A program made the translations under genes and the position numbers. DNA of 64,000 nt, taken from assembly GCA_021772895.1 (NCBI GenBank), contig JAJFLC010000015.1, forward strand, positions 186,001 through 250,000, given 5' to 3'. The DNA comes from Mariprofundaceae bacterium (GTDB taxonomy: Bacteria; Pseudomonadota; Zetaproteobacteria; Mariprofundales; Mariprofundaceae). The notes below the pieces were generated by a model, which searched no databases, was not told the DNA's origin, and saw only the letters and a program-made list of their open reading frames with translations. This document shows positions 1 to 9,188 of the stretch, piece after piece; position 1 is the stretch's first letter, and every line of letters begins with the position of its first letter.

Positions 1-33
1 CCTCTTCGTATTCAAGTGGTATGGTAAAACCGC

Positions 34-471
34 TTACCACACCACCTTATCAATTTCGACCTGGGCCAAGGCTGGATCGGCAGTAAGAGCTGGATCAGCA
101 GCAATCACAGCCAGAGCCGAGGATAAATCCAAGCATCCATGCCGTACCGTTCCATGTGTGGTGTGGTGCAGGTAGTGGAGTAGCAGTGAGTGTTGAAGGT
201 AAAATACCAATGTTAGTATGTTCTTCCGGTGAGCCATCCGTAGCATAAACGGTGCCTCGGTGATCTTCTTTTTTTACCCATTTTTTGTTCAATTCATTGA
301 ACACTGTAACCTTTCCCACTCCGATGGTCGCAGGTGGTGTCACATCGGTTACGTGGGCTGGAACCAACGATTTTTTTTTCAACAGGATCAAGATCAAAGA
401 CATCGGTACCCAATAATTCAAACGTGACCGGATGATAGTGGAAAATAGGAATGTTGTTAGTTGTCATTGGC
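34..471 (-). pseudogene. Decayed second copy of tail-fibre assembly/chaperone-like gene
   Basis: Split over two ORFs (95..421 and 34..246). Both match the intact paralog at 1413..2132 (VPAHVTDV..., EDHRGTVYA.DGSP.EH, LPSTL..TP, HHTWNGTAW; C-term ALAVIAADPAL.ADPALAQVEIDKVVW). The middle ~90 aa is missing and the N-terminal frame is broken at a T9 tract. Confidence 0.75.
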
Positions 472-485
472 ATCTGAATATCTCC

Positions 486-1367
486 TTAATATTTAACTAG
501 AAACTGAACTGCGCGATTGCGGGGGCGGGTTTCAGAGCCAACATTGACACCTGTTGGATACACCCATGAGCTAAGACCATTGTTATCAACTGTAGAGGAT
601 GATGGGGATAATGTGTAAGCACCTCCAGCACTAGAGCCTCTAGGCTCCAGATGTTTGTGATCCTGAAACTGGTCGCCCTGCCCAGAGCCGAGAGCTCGGC
701 CACTATCGATGCCTCGAGCATCATCCCAGCCACGTAAAAATTCGCCGCGTGTTTCAATCACGTTAAATGTGGTCGCGCCATCACCAACGCCGTGAGGAGC
801 AACCACAATAGGCACGGCGGATGCGGTGGCTGTGGCATTGATACTGAGCGTGATAGATGTGCCTGAATCGATGCTTAAAACGGTAGTGGCAGCGGGGATT
901 CCCGGGCCGGATATGGGCATTCCTGTAGCCATCTTGCTCGTGTCAGCAATATTGATAACACTTGGAGAAGCTATCGTAGTATCTCCAATGTCCTGAATGG
1001 TGGTTTTGTTAAACAACGCCGCATAAGTTGCGCGCGAAATTGCAGCACCGTTTCCCTTGAGATAGCCCGGTGCCACATCAATACCCGTGTAAGGAATGAG
1101 CCCTCCGACAGGAACCACCGAACTGGATGATACAATCAATGCGGATACAGCATCACGCACCTGCGTAAGATTTGTATGAGCCGGAGTAAGCCCTGCTGAT
1201 GTAATCAGGTTATGTAGCTCCTCTGTGATCATGTGATACCAATAATCCCCCAGAATTGTTGGCGGCACACCCGTCGCCGGGTCACCATTGCTGGCATAAC
1301 CTGTCGAAGGCGATACTGGAGGCGTAGGGGCAGATACAACAGCGCCTGATTCAAACTTTCTATCCAT
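486..1367 (-). CDS. Phage tail fibre / tail-collar domain protein (distal paralog)
   Basis: MDRKFESGA..., VPVGGLIPYTG, GAAISRATYAALF, TRGEFLRGWDDARG, ETRPRNRAVQFLVKY; paralog of 2145..2816. Confidence 0.8.
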   Translation of the reverse strand: MDRKFESGAVVSAPTPPVSPSTGYASNGDPATGVPPTILGDYWYHMITEELHNLITSAGLTPAHTNLTQVRDAVSALIVSSSSVVPVGGLIPYTGIDVAPGYLKGNGAAISRATYAALFNKTTIQDIGDTTIASPSVINIADTSKMATGMPISGPGIPAATTVLSIDSGTSITLSINATATASAVPIVVAPHGVGDGATTFNVIETRGEFLRGWDDARGIDSGRALGSGQGDQFQDHKHLEPRGSSAGGAYTLSPSSSTVDNNGLSSWVYPTGVNVGSETRPRNRAVQFLVKY

Positions 1368-1412
1368 GATAAATCTCCTTATCCCTTTTCCTGTCTATTG
1401 TGATGTTTTTCA

Positions 1413-2132
1413 TCACCACACCACCTTATCAATTTCGACCTGGGCAAGGGCTGGATCGGCAGCAAGCGTTGGGTCAGCAGCAATCACAGCCAGAGCATCG
1501 TCCAGTGCCAAACGTTTACCAAGAATGGTGCCTGCGCTGGCTGCATAGGCATCAGCTTTGGCGATAATCGAAGCTGCAATCACCGCAACGCTTAAGCCTC
1601 TGGCGGTTGCTATCGCCGATAACAACGGTGTGATAGATGCAGGGTCGGCAATCACAGCTCGGGCCTCTGCCTCCTGCTTGTTCCATGTATCCATTTCGGT
1701 TTGTGAGTAAGCGCCTCTAATGACAAAAACGGCCTGCTCGTAAGCTGTGCTGATTTCCATCTTTTTGGCATCCAGAGCTGAAACAAAATCAAACAACCAG
1801 GCTGTGCCATCCCATGTGTGATGCGCACCCGGTGGCGGCGTCACACTCAGTGTAGAAGGCAAAACACCAGGCATATCATGCTCTACCGGTGAACCATCCA
1901 CAGCATAAACGGTACCACGATGGTCTTCTGTTTCCGTCCATTTTCGAGCCGTTTCATCAAACACCTGCACCATGCCTGTCGCCACCGTAGCTGATGGCAT
2001 CACATCCGTTGCATGGGCCGGAATGAGTGGATTCTTTTCAATGGGATCCAGGTCGGCCACATCTTCATTAAGCAACTCAAACGTGACCGGGTCATAATGA
2101 TAAATTGGAACTTCTTTTTCTGTGATTGCCAT
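1413..2132 (-). CDS. Tail-fibre assembly/chaperone-like protein
   Basis: Directly downstream of the fibre gene; N-term YHYDPVTFELL, C-term repeats of Ala/Asp; paralog of the decayed copy at 34..471. Confidence 0.6.
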   Translation of the reverse strand: MAITEKEVPIYHYDPVTFELLNEDVADLDPIEKNPLIPAHATDVMPSATVATGMVQVFDETARKWTETEDHRGTVYAVDGSPVEHDMPGVLPSTLSVTPPPGAHHTWDGTAWLFDFVSALDAKKMEISTAYEQAVFVIRGAYSQTEMDTWNKQEAEARAVIADPASITPLLSAIATARGLSVAVIAASIIAKADAYAASAGTILGKRLALDDALAVIAADPTLAADPALAQVEIDKVVW

Positions 2133-2144
2133 TTGAATCTCTCC

Positions 2145-2816
2145 TTAATATTTGATCAGGAATTGAACTGCGAGGTTGCGGGGGCGGGTTTCTATTCCAC
2201 CAGTAGCACTTGTCGGCCCTGCATCATCAGGAATGGGTGTAACAGCCCCATAAAAAGCTGTGCCATAAGCGGCTCCGGCAAAACTAGGTGCCGTAATATG
2301 GGTATGCGACTTAAAGTCATCCCCCTGAAAACCACCGAGCGGACGACCTGGGTCAACGCCTCTCGCATCATCCCAGCCACGTAAAAACTCACCGCGAAGA
2401 TCGGGCAGATTAAAAGTTGTGGACCCATTACCAGCACCATAAATTATACCAATTTCTGCAAAGAGAGCCGCATATGTGGTGCGAGAGATGCCAGCGCCGT
2501 TACACTTCAAAAAGCCATTGTGTACAGTGCCACCTGCAAAAGGAACCAAACCACCAACAGGGACAGAGATACTGCCTGCTGCGATCATCGCCGCTACGGC
2601 ATCATACACCTGCGTGAGCGTTGCATGGGCAGGTGTAAGCCCGGCCGACACAACCAGATGACGCAGCTCCTCTGTGACCATGTGATACCAATACTCTCCG
2701 GGTACAGTCGCTTGAATTGCCGTAGCTGGGTCTCCATTTGTAGCATACCCTGTCGAAGGTGCCGCCGGCACAGTTGGTACTGATAAAGAGGCCCCTGATT
2801 CAAACTTTCTATCCAT
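2145..2816 (-). CDS. Phage tail fibre / tail-collar domain protein (proximal paralog)
   Basis: Collar motif GSTTFNLPDLRGEFLRGWDDARGVDPGR and C-term ETRPRNLAVQFLIKY. Confidence 0.85.
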   Translation of the reverse strand: MDRKFESGASLSVPTVPAAPSTGYATNGDPATAIQATVPGEYWYHMVTEELRHLVVSAGLTPAHATLTQVYDAVAAMIAAGSISVPVGGLVPFAGGTVHNGFLKCNGAGISRTTYAALFAEIGIIYGAGNGSTTFNLPDLRGEFLRGWDDARGVDPGRPLGGFQGDDFKSHTHITAPSFAGAAYGTAFYGAVTPIPDDAGPTSATGGIETRPRNLAVQFLIKY

Positions 2817-2827
2817 GATAAATCTCC

Positions 2828-3409
2828 TTATCCATATGCATATAATACTTTCGTGTGCGCCGGTTTATCTTCATTGATAGCGCACTCAAGCAGTTCATAA
2901 CCCCACGACCTCAGAGATTCATCAACACCGGATTGAACCGTGCCATCTCTCACCGTGGCGGATGGTGCATTGACCTGAAATACAAAACACCAATCAGCGT
3001 TACAAAGGGGTGCATTCACAGCGCTGCCAACATGATGCACCTTAAATTCTGTGATGGTGATGCTGTAATTGAGACGTGCTGCCAGGTTGATATAATATCG
3101 GGCTGACTGTCCGCCACGCTCAGTTAATTTAGCGTGCACAGCAGATTGTCGTTCTCCCAGCCCTTGGTCTGTTGGAGAGCACGCTGATGGTAACCCGCAT
3201 ATCCGCTCCCAATCTGGTAACAATTCGTAAGTGCTGCGCGGATCCATCTCATCAAACAACTGCTCCGATCTTGCATCGGCACGGCTAAACTCTTCAGCAA
3301 TAGAACCCATAAGCTTTGCCAGATTACTATCCGGGTCACGTGGCCATGCCCGGCCCGGTGGCAAAAGTGCCTGTAGTTGCTGGTGATAGGCTTCTACGCT
3401 CACACCCAT
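2828..3409 (-). CDS. Mu gp48-like (YmfQ/DUF2313) baseplate protein
   Basis: LLPPGRAWPRDPDSNLAKLMGSIAEEFSRADAR...DELLPDWE-type motif; position after gp47. Confidence 0.85.
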   Translation of the reverse strand: MGVSVEAYHQQLQALLPPGRAWPRDPDSNLAKLMGSIAEEFSRADARSEQLFDEMDPRSTYELLPDWERICGLPSACSPTDQGLGERQSAVHAKLTERGGQSARYYINLAARLNYSITITEFKVHHVGSAVNAPLCNADWCFVFQVNAPSATVRDGTVQSGVDESLRSWGYELLECAINEDKPAHTKVLYAYG

Positions 3410-4467
3410 GTGATGATACCCATAACAGGAATTTCACCTGTTCCGCTGACAACATCCGCTGAAGGTAGTGTCAACACATGATCAGCCTCACCTGCTGCAA
3501 TCGAAATCGCTTCGTTAATGTGGCTAAGAAGGACCTTCCCTGCAGGCAATGATTCGCGACGAATCATATCTGTTAACTCAGCTTCAACAGCTGTCTTAAC
3601 GGTTGCCAGAGACGTGCCATTGCCTGGCGTCAGCGCGATAGTGAAATGGATCGGATTTGCTATCGGTGCCACAACAGTCACATCTGAAGTGACAGGTCGC
3701 AATGCATCGATATGACTTTTCACCTTGTCCACATCAGGCTGCGTTGGAATACCATCGACATAGGTCTCATCCATCATAAACCGGACGCTTACCGTGCCGA
3801 TACCCAGCTCCTGTGGAGAACACCAGGCCCGGGTGACACCCGGCATTTGCAGTGCCCACACGACATAATCATCTCGATTGCCTCCATGAGGAGGATGTTG
3901 AATACGGTCGAGAAGTCTTGCGAGTAGTGCTGCATCGTCCTCTGTATCGACGCCACCTGTCAGTCCAACCCCATCCACCGTCGCGCTGGCATCAATACCG
4001 ACCACGGGAGAAATGAGTGAGAGTGAAGTAGCAGCAACAGTGTTTCCGCCGACACCTGCATCCATAGCCGTAACGCCAATGAGAGCAGTGCCTGACACAA
4101 TTGTGCCCGGAGCATCTGTAACAAACTGGGCACCATCTGCCCTTTGAATGGTCGTTCCGGCTGCAATAGTCGGGCCATCCAAACCTGTAAAGGTAACGTT
4201 ACCAAAAGCTTTAGTTGCCACCTTGCGAGAGAGGCCCCATATCGATGCCCATCGTTCCAGAATATCAGCCTCGGCTGTATCATAGATGAGTTGTTTGGAT
4301 AGCCACTCCAGATTACCATAAACGCCATGGAAAGCGCCTGTCAGCGCCTTGGCAAGCGCATAAGATAGCTGCCGACGAATACCGACATCAAGACCGGGGA
4401 AAGCAGCCTCCATGTCAGCCTGAATACGATCACGAATAGTTATTAGGTCAGGACGATTAAATGGCAT
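3400..4467 (-). CDS. Baseplate J / Mu gp47-like protein
   Basis: FNRPDLITIRDRIQADMEAAFPG...; VATKAFGNVTFTG; baseplate J architecture, order conserved. Confidence 0.9.
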   Translation of the reverse strand: MPFNRPDLITIRDRIQADMEAAFPGLDVGIRRQLSYALAKALTGAFHGVYGNLEWLSKQLIYDTAEADILERWASIWGLSRKVATKAFGNVTFTGLDGPTIAAGTTIQRADGAQFVTDAPGTIVSGTALIGVTAMDAGVGGNTVAATSLSLISPVVGIDASATVDGVGLTGGVDTEDDAALLARLLDRIQHPPHGGNRDDYVVWALQMPGVTRAWCSPQELGIGTVSVRFMMDETYVDGIPTQPDVDKVKSHIDALRPVTSDVTVVAPIANPIHFTIALTPGNGTSLATVKTAVEAELTDMIRRESLPAGKVLLSHINEAISIAAGEADHVLTLPSADVVSGTGEIPVMGIITWV

Positions 4468-7400
4468 CAGATGGCCTCCCAGATATTGTCAAAGCGATAG
4501 CTTTCGGAATTACTGTCAGGACGGACAATCTCAATCGATAAACTGAGCATGCCGGTGCGCACCCATTCAGCAGCAACGTTGACAGACTCGGCAACGCCAT
4601 CTTCAATCATCCACTGTAGCGCCTCTTCAGCATATTCACGGGCGCGATTTAATGTTTGTGGTGTCTGTTTTTCCCGATCCAGAAGCCAGAGGCGAGAACC
4701 AATCTGGTCACCTTCGACATCAGCAATCGCATCACCCCAAAAACCACGACGATCTCCTGAACCATCCGGAATCAGATCACCCGGCTCTGCCCACCGATCA
4801 GTGAACAGACTCATAATCACAGCCGTTTGTAATCCATATTCAATGGCCAGCCCCGCAGAAATCATCCTGGAGGATTGCTGTAGCAACGTGACTGGCTCAT
4901 AATCATTAGGCGCATGCATCAAGGGTGGAGAGACCTGAGCAATGGCTACACCGGCAGCATCAGAATCAACTGACGATACCACACGCCTCACAACACCATT
5001 AAATGAGATGCTATTACCGGGCTGTAACACACTGCTACGAGATGGCCAGAAGCCTGCCAGCGGGATAGTATCGCCAGCCGCCAGTTCCGCATCAGTCACA
5101 TAGCGCGGCCAGATGCGGAGTGCGCCCTGGTGGCTGTTGATGTGTCCTGAAGTACCTCCGAGAGATCCCAAATATAAGGCTAGCGTCGGCTGCGCTATGG
5201 CGCTCGTAACAGTGTGGCGCACCACCCCATCCACCAATAGCTCCGTAGTGGTTCCGTTGGTGCGAAGCGCATACTTATGCACCAGCTCGTTCGGGATGAT
5301 TGACGAGTACATCGCGACCCCGCCCAAAAATGCCTCGATTTGCCCCGTAGCTGTCCGGCGGATAAGGGTGTGGGCCCCCGCCTCCCAGAGGCCTAGCGCG
5401 TAATGACTACCCCCATCATTTGGGATAGCCGCCTCTATCTCCAGAGTAAAGCCGTCCGTTAGATTAGTCATAGCCGTATTGGGCAGGCTCACCATGTCTG
5501 CTGCACGGGTTACGGCCGCAGTGGTGGTCGGGATGTAGCTTGTAGCGCGGGGCTGCTCCTCAAGCTGTGCGCCCCACACGTATAAATTGGCTTGGGCGGT
5601 CAGTGTCGATCCGATAAAGAAACTTGGCGTCGTATCCCCTATAATGGTTGTTAGGGTCATGCTTACTCTGTACCAACCGCTACCCACGCTTTCCATGCTC
5701 GCGCTGTCCACTGATATAGTCCCAGTGTCGGAGCCTAACGTCCCTGTTGTCACATCAAAAAATTGTCTCGCATGCCCAGACGTGACATTTACTTGTATGA
5801 AGCTGTCCGTAGCTGATGCCGAGTTCTTCACGTAGCAACTGACTGTTAACTGAGTGGCCTCCGTAACTGTTATGATGCTATACACAAGTGTTACATCTGC
5901 GCTTAACGACACGATTTCATCGGCCGTTGTCGTCCCGTCCGGTGCTACCGTAGCGTCGGCGGTTACCGTCGCATTTGTGGGAGCCCACGAGGTTGTTAGG
6001 TCTTGCGATTGCGGGCACAGGTTCGTACTCGCCCCCTCAATCAACGCCCGCACCACGCCGTCGACAGGATCCCGCTCGTAGCGAAGCGCATCGATGCCTG
6101 CCGTGGTCAGCAGACCGGTAGTGGCATCGATAAACGTGCCAGTCGTAGCACGGGATACTGTGGAGCCTGCCAGCGGAACGGTCTCGGCAGCCTGCCCGAC
6201 TCCCTCAACAACAATACCGCCAAGATGCGAGCCTGCTTTTGCTTCGTCAGCCAGCTCCGTCTCTGACAACGCCCTGTTAAAAATACGTATGTTTTTGATG
6301 TGTCCGTAATAGTTCGCACTTCCAATTTTGATGCCTGTCGGTATCCCGGTTGCTCCCGTTGTCGCTGTTGGCAAACCTTGCAGCACCCCATTGGTAAACA
6401 GGCGTAAATTGGCAGCATCATAAGTATAACCTGCCCTGTAACTGCCACGCACCAGATTGGCATCTCCTGTGATAGCCCCGGTTATGCCATTTTTAATGGT
6501 GAGCAGTCCATTTCCATTGCCTGCGATGATGGTTCTCAGCACCTCGCCTTCTACCCCGAAGATGGTTTGCGCCACTCCTGGATAAACAGCTTTCCAATCA
6601 AAATCCATAGCAATTGAATGCGGCAGGTTAGATGTTGGAAGATTGTCTGCCACCTGATATGTCAGAGAGTCAGCAGCCCTGGTCACCGCCACGGTGGTGG
6701 TTGGAATGTATGAGGATACAAATGGAAGTGCTTCAACCTGGCTTCCCCAGATAACAATAGAACCCTGTGCTGATGGCGTTTGTGCCCATGAAGCAGAGGC
6801 ACCAAGTGCAGGGTAAATGACAATGGTAAGTCCTGTGTTCGCAACATCTTGCGATGTTATGCTAAAAGATACCCTCCAGTATTCGCCGATAAGTTCTGAA
6901 AATGCTGTTGCAGATGGATCTGTCGTAACACTTATATTTATCTCACCCGTTAATGTATCAATACCCAATGTATTGTATTCAATTGTTGAGCCACTGAATT
7001 GCATCTGTAATCCTGCAAATCTTGTGGCACGCCCTATAGCATCTTTTTTGATGTATATAGATGCTGTATGGGTTAATGTGGTTATAGCAGTAGCTTGAAC
7101 TATTGCTTCCCATGTTACAGCATCATTATCCTGAATGGTATCCGCCGTAAGCGTGCCATCCGGTGCAACATCAGTGTTGGCTGTTACTACAGGTATCCCA
7201 AGTGGAGCCCACATAGCATACTCTGATGTATGGGTAAGAAGATTTGTACTTGCACCCTCAACCAGCATGCCATTTTTTTCAAAACGAGGTTCATCCATCG
7301 CTGCTGTTTTGAGTAGGCCCGTAGCACTATCCCAATAGGTAGCAGATGTAAGACGGGTAAAAAGACCCATTTCACCTGTAACTTTATTGATAAGATCTCG

Positions 7401-7559
7401 GGTTAAAGGGATCTCAGCCAGCATCCCCGATATAGCAGGTGCAACATCAGCAAAAGCTGTAGGAACCAGACCAGGTTCAGCCTCCTGCTCTAGCGCAATA
7501 TCGAATCGAGGCGACTCATTTGGAGAGCCTGAAACCTGAATCAGTGCAAAATCAGTCAT
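4467..7559 (-). CDS. Composite Mu gp46-like baseplate protein with two N-terminal tandem LamG-like modules
   Basis: C-term LQTAVIMSLFTDRWAEPGDLIPDGSGDRRGFWGD (gp46 signature) behind two similar ~370-aa modules (EGASTNL..., YIPTTT.AVTRAAD, LamG-like tails). Confidence 0.8.
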   Translation of the reverse strand: MTDFALIQVSGSPNESPRFDIALEQEAEPGLVPTAFADVAPAISGMLAEIPLTRDLINKVTGEMGLFTRLTSATYWDSATGLLKTAAMDEPRFEKNGMLVEGASTNLLTHTSEYAMWAPLGIPVVTANTDVAPDGTLTADTIQDNDAVTWEAIVQATAITTLTHTASIYIKKDAIGRATRFAGLQMQFSGSTIEYNTLGIDTLTGEINISVTTDPSATAFSELIGEYWRVSFSITSQDVANTGLTIVIYPALGASASWAQTPSAQGSIVIWGSQVEALPFVSSYIPTTTVAVTRAADSLTYQVADNLPTSNLPHSIAMDFDWKAVYPGVAQTIFGVEGEVLRTIIAGNGNGLLTIKNGITGAITGDANLVRGSYRAGYTYDAANLRLFTNGVLQGLPTATTGATGIPTGIKIGSANYYGHIKNIRIFNRALSETELADEAKAGSHLGGIVVEGVGQAAETVPLAGSTVSRATTGTFIDATTGLLTTAGIDALRYERDPVDGVVRALIEGASTNLCPQSQDLTTSWAPTNATVTADATVAPDGTTTADEIVSLSADVTLVYSIITVTEATQLTVSCYVKNSASATDSFIQVNVTSGHARQFFDVTTGTLGSDTGTISVDSASMESVGSGWYRVSMTLTTIIGDTTPSFFIGSTLTAQANLYVWGAQLEEQPRATSYIPTTTAAVTRAADMVSLPNTAMTNLTDGFTLEIEAAIPNDGGSHYALGLWEAGAHTLIRRTATGQIEAFLGGVAMYSSIIPNELVHKYALRTNGTTTELLVDGVVRHTVTSAIAQPTLALYLGSLGGTSGHINSHQGALRIWPRYVTDAELAAGDTIPLAGFWPSRSSVLQPGNSISFNGVVRRVVSSVDSDAAGVAIAQVSPPLMHAPNDYEPVTLLQQSSRMISAGLAIEYGLQTAVIMSLFTDRWAEPGDLIPDGSGDRRGFWGDAIADVEGDQIGSRLWLLDREKQTPQTLNRAREYAEEALQWMIEDGVAESVNVAAEWVRTGMLSLSIEIVRPDSNSESYRFDNIWEAI

Positions 7560-8125
7560 TGCGGGCCTCCCGTTGTTCCTGCGGACGAACCGGTGGTGAT
7601 CTGATGAGTGTGATTATTCATATTGACACCAGCCAATGTCAGTGTGCCTGTAACCGTTGTATTACCATTCACAGTCAGATTACCATTCACAGTCAGATTA
7701 CCGTTGTGGGTTGAGTCGTTCGGTGCATCAATCACGATGCCGCTACGTAACAGCTTCACGGCCTGATTCAGGTCGTCATAGATAGCCACTTCGCCTTCAG
7801 CCAGATGCAAACGATAGCGTCGATCATCCACCGCAATCACAATCGGGTGTGAGCGGTTGGCCCCAACATTAAGAATAAGACAATCCGATTCCGGGTGTGG
7901 ATGGGCGGTAAATCCATACTGTTGAATTCGTTCCACACCATCAAGGAGCTCACCGGCCAGCGCCGTAATCTGCAACTCCTGCATTTTTCTTGCATCATTG
8001 ACCACTTTCACCACGCCACGGGTGACCAATAGCTTCATCCGCCGCTTGACCGGCGCGAGCATCTTCTCAACAAGCCTTATCATAACCTTGCTCCATCTAT
8101 ATCGCCTTTCAGCCGGAAAGAGCAT
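7556..8125 (-). CDS. Mu gp45-like baseplate assembly/spike protein (gpV family)
   Basis: NDARKMQELQITALAGELLDGVERIQQYGFTAHP; repetitive LTVNGN tip and HTH motif near C-term; start could be Met at 8086. Confidence 0.85.
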   Translation of the reverse strand: MLFPAERRYRWSKVMIRLVEKMLAPVKRRMKLLVTRGVVKVVNDARKMQELQITALAGELLDGVERIQQYGFTAHPHPESDCLILNVGANRSHPIVIAVDDRRYRLHLAEGEVAIYDDLNQAVKLLRSGIVIDAPNDSTHNGNLTVNGNLTVNGNTTVTGTLTLAGVNMNNHTHQITTGSSAGTTGGPQ

Positions 8126-8150
8126 GTGAATTTACTTTCCTGTAAATTTA

Positions 8151-9188
8151 TCATGCTGCGTCCCCATCTTTTTCCGGCGTGAGCAATACGTCAAAAGCAC
8201 TTCGCTTCATCACTGTCAGTTCACTGTGTGTGCCCTGCTCATCTCGGATATAAGAAACGCTAGAGATAAGTAGCGGTGTATGATCAAGTGGAGGTTCCAG
8301 ATTTGGGTCCGTAACAGACACAATGGTATTGGGCTGCCATAGACTCATCTCGTCAGGGCCCCATCCTGTAACGGTGTACACAACTGAACGGGCCCGCCCG
8401 GCGCGTACATTGCGTTCAAAATCAGCTGTCTTTTTCAGATCAGCACCATTTTCGGCAAGGATGGTAAGCGGACGATGCCGTTTTCCAAAGCTGGCATCTT
8501 CGCTGACATATTCACTCTGCGTAGGCCTCTTTCCGGAATCGGAATCGTTTTGTGGACCTTGATTTTTTACCGTGATCTTCGAATAGAGATCACGCATCGA
8601 ATCATTCGCACTACAAGTCAATACATTTTTCCCGAATACAATGCTGCCACCCGAAGGCTTATCACTCGCCTTGGTGATGATCAGGTTGCCCAGCGCATCG
8701 GAAACGAGTAACACGCCACAATCCGCAGCCAGCATGGATAAAACCTCAAAAACAGTTTGTCCCGGTGCAATATTACTTTTGCCAAACGGCTTGCCAACAT
8801 CAGTCTCAGCACGCACCTTGATGCCAAATGGCTTACATAGTTTGGTGGCGATTTCGAGCAGGTTGCTACCCTTAAGATCCGTTTCAATAGCCGAGCAATC
8901 CACCAGATCACCCGTGGCATCACGGCCACTGATCGTGATATCATGACTCTCCTTACCATAACTCACACTACGATCATCTACAGCCCCACCGATCACCTGT
9001 TCACCATCGATCAGCAATTGGCAGAGTGCCCCTTTTTTAATTGGTCGGGTAATGTTTTCGCCTGACCAATTATCGCTCACAGTTAACTCAAAAGAGCCGG
9101 AAATGGATTCGATAGAGCGTGTAATACGCATCGACGTCCAGCCACCGTAATCGATGTCGTCCACCTTGAGCTGAACCTCAGTCTGCAC
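8151..9188 (-). CDS. Mu gp44-like (gpP) baseplate hub protein
   Basis: VDDIDYGGWTSMRITRSIESISGSFELTVSDNW; FGIKV motif; gene order. Confidence 0.85.
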   Translation of the reverse strand: MQTEVQLKVDDIDYGGWTSMRITRSIESISGSFELTVSDNWSGENITRPIKKGALCQLLIDGEQVIGGAVDDRSVSYGKESHDITISGRDATGDLVDCSAIETDLKGSNLLEIATKLCKPFGIKVRAETDVGKPFGKSNIAPGQTVFEVLSMLAADCGVLLVSDALGNLIITKASDKPSGGSIVFGKNVLTCSANDSMRDLYSKITVKNQGPQNDSDSGKRPTQSEYVSEDASFGKRHRPLTILAENGADLKKTADFERNVRAGRARSVVYTVTGWGPDEMSLWQPNTIVSVTDPNLEPPLDHTPLLISSVSYIRDEQGTHSELTVMKRSAFDVLLTPEKDGDAA

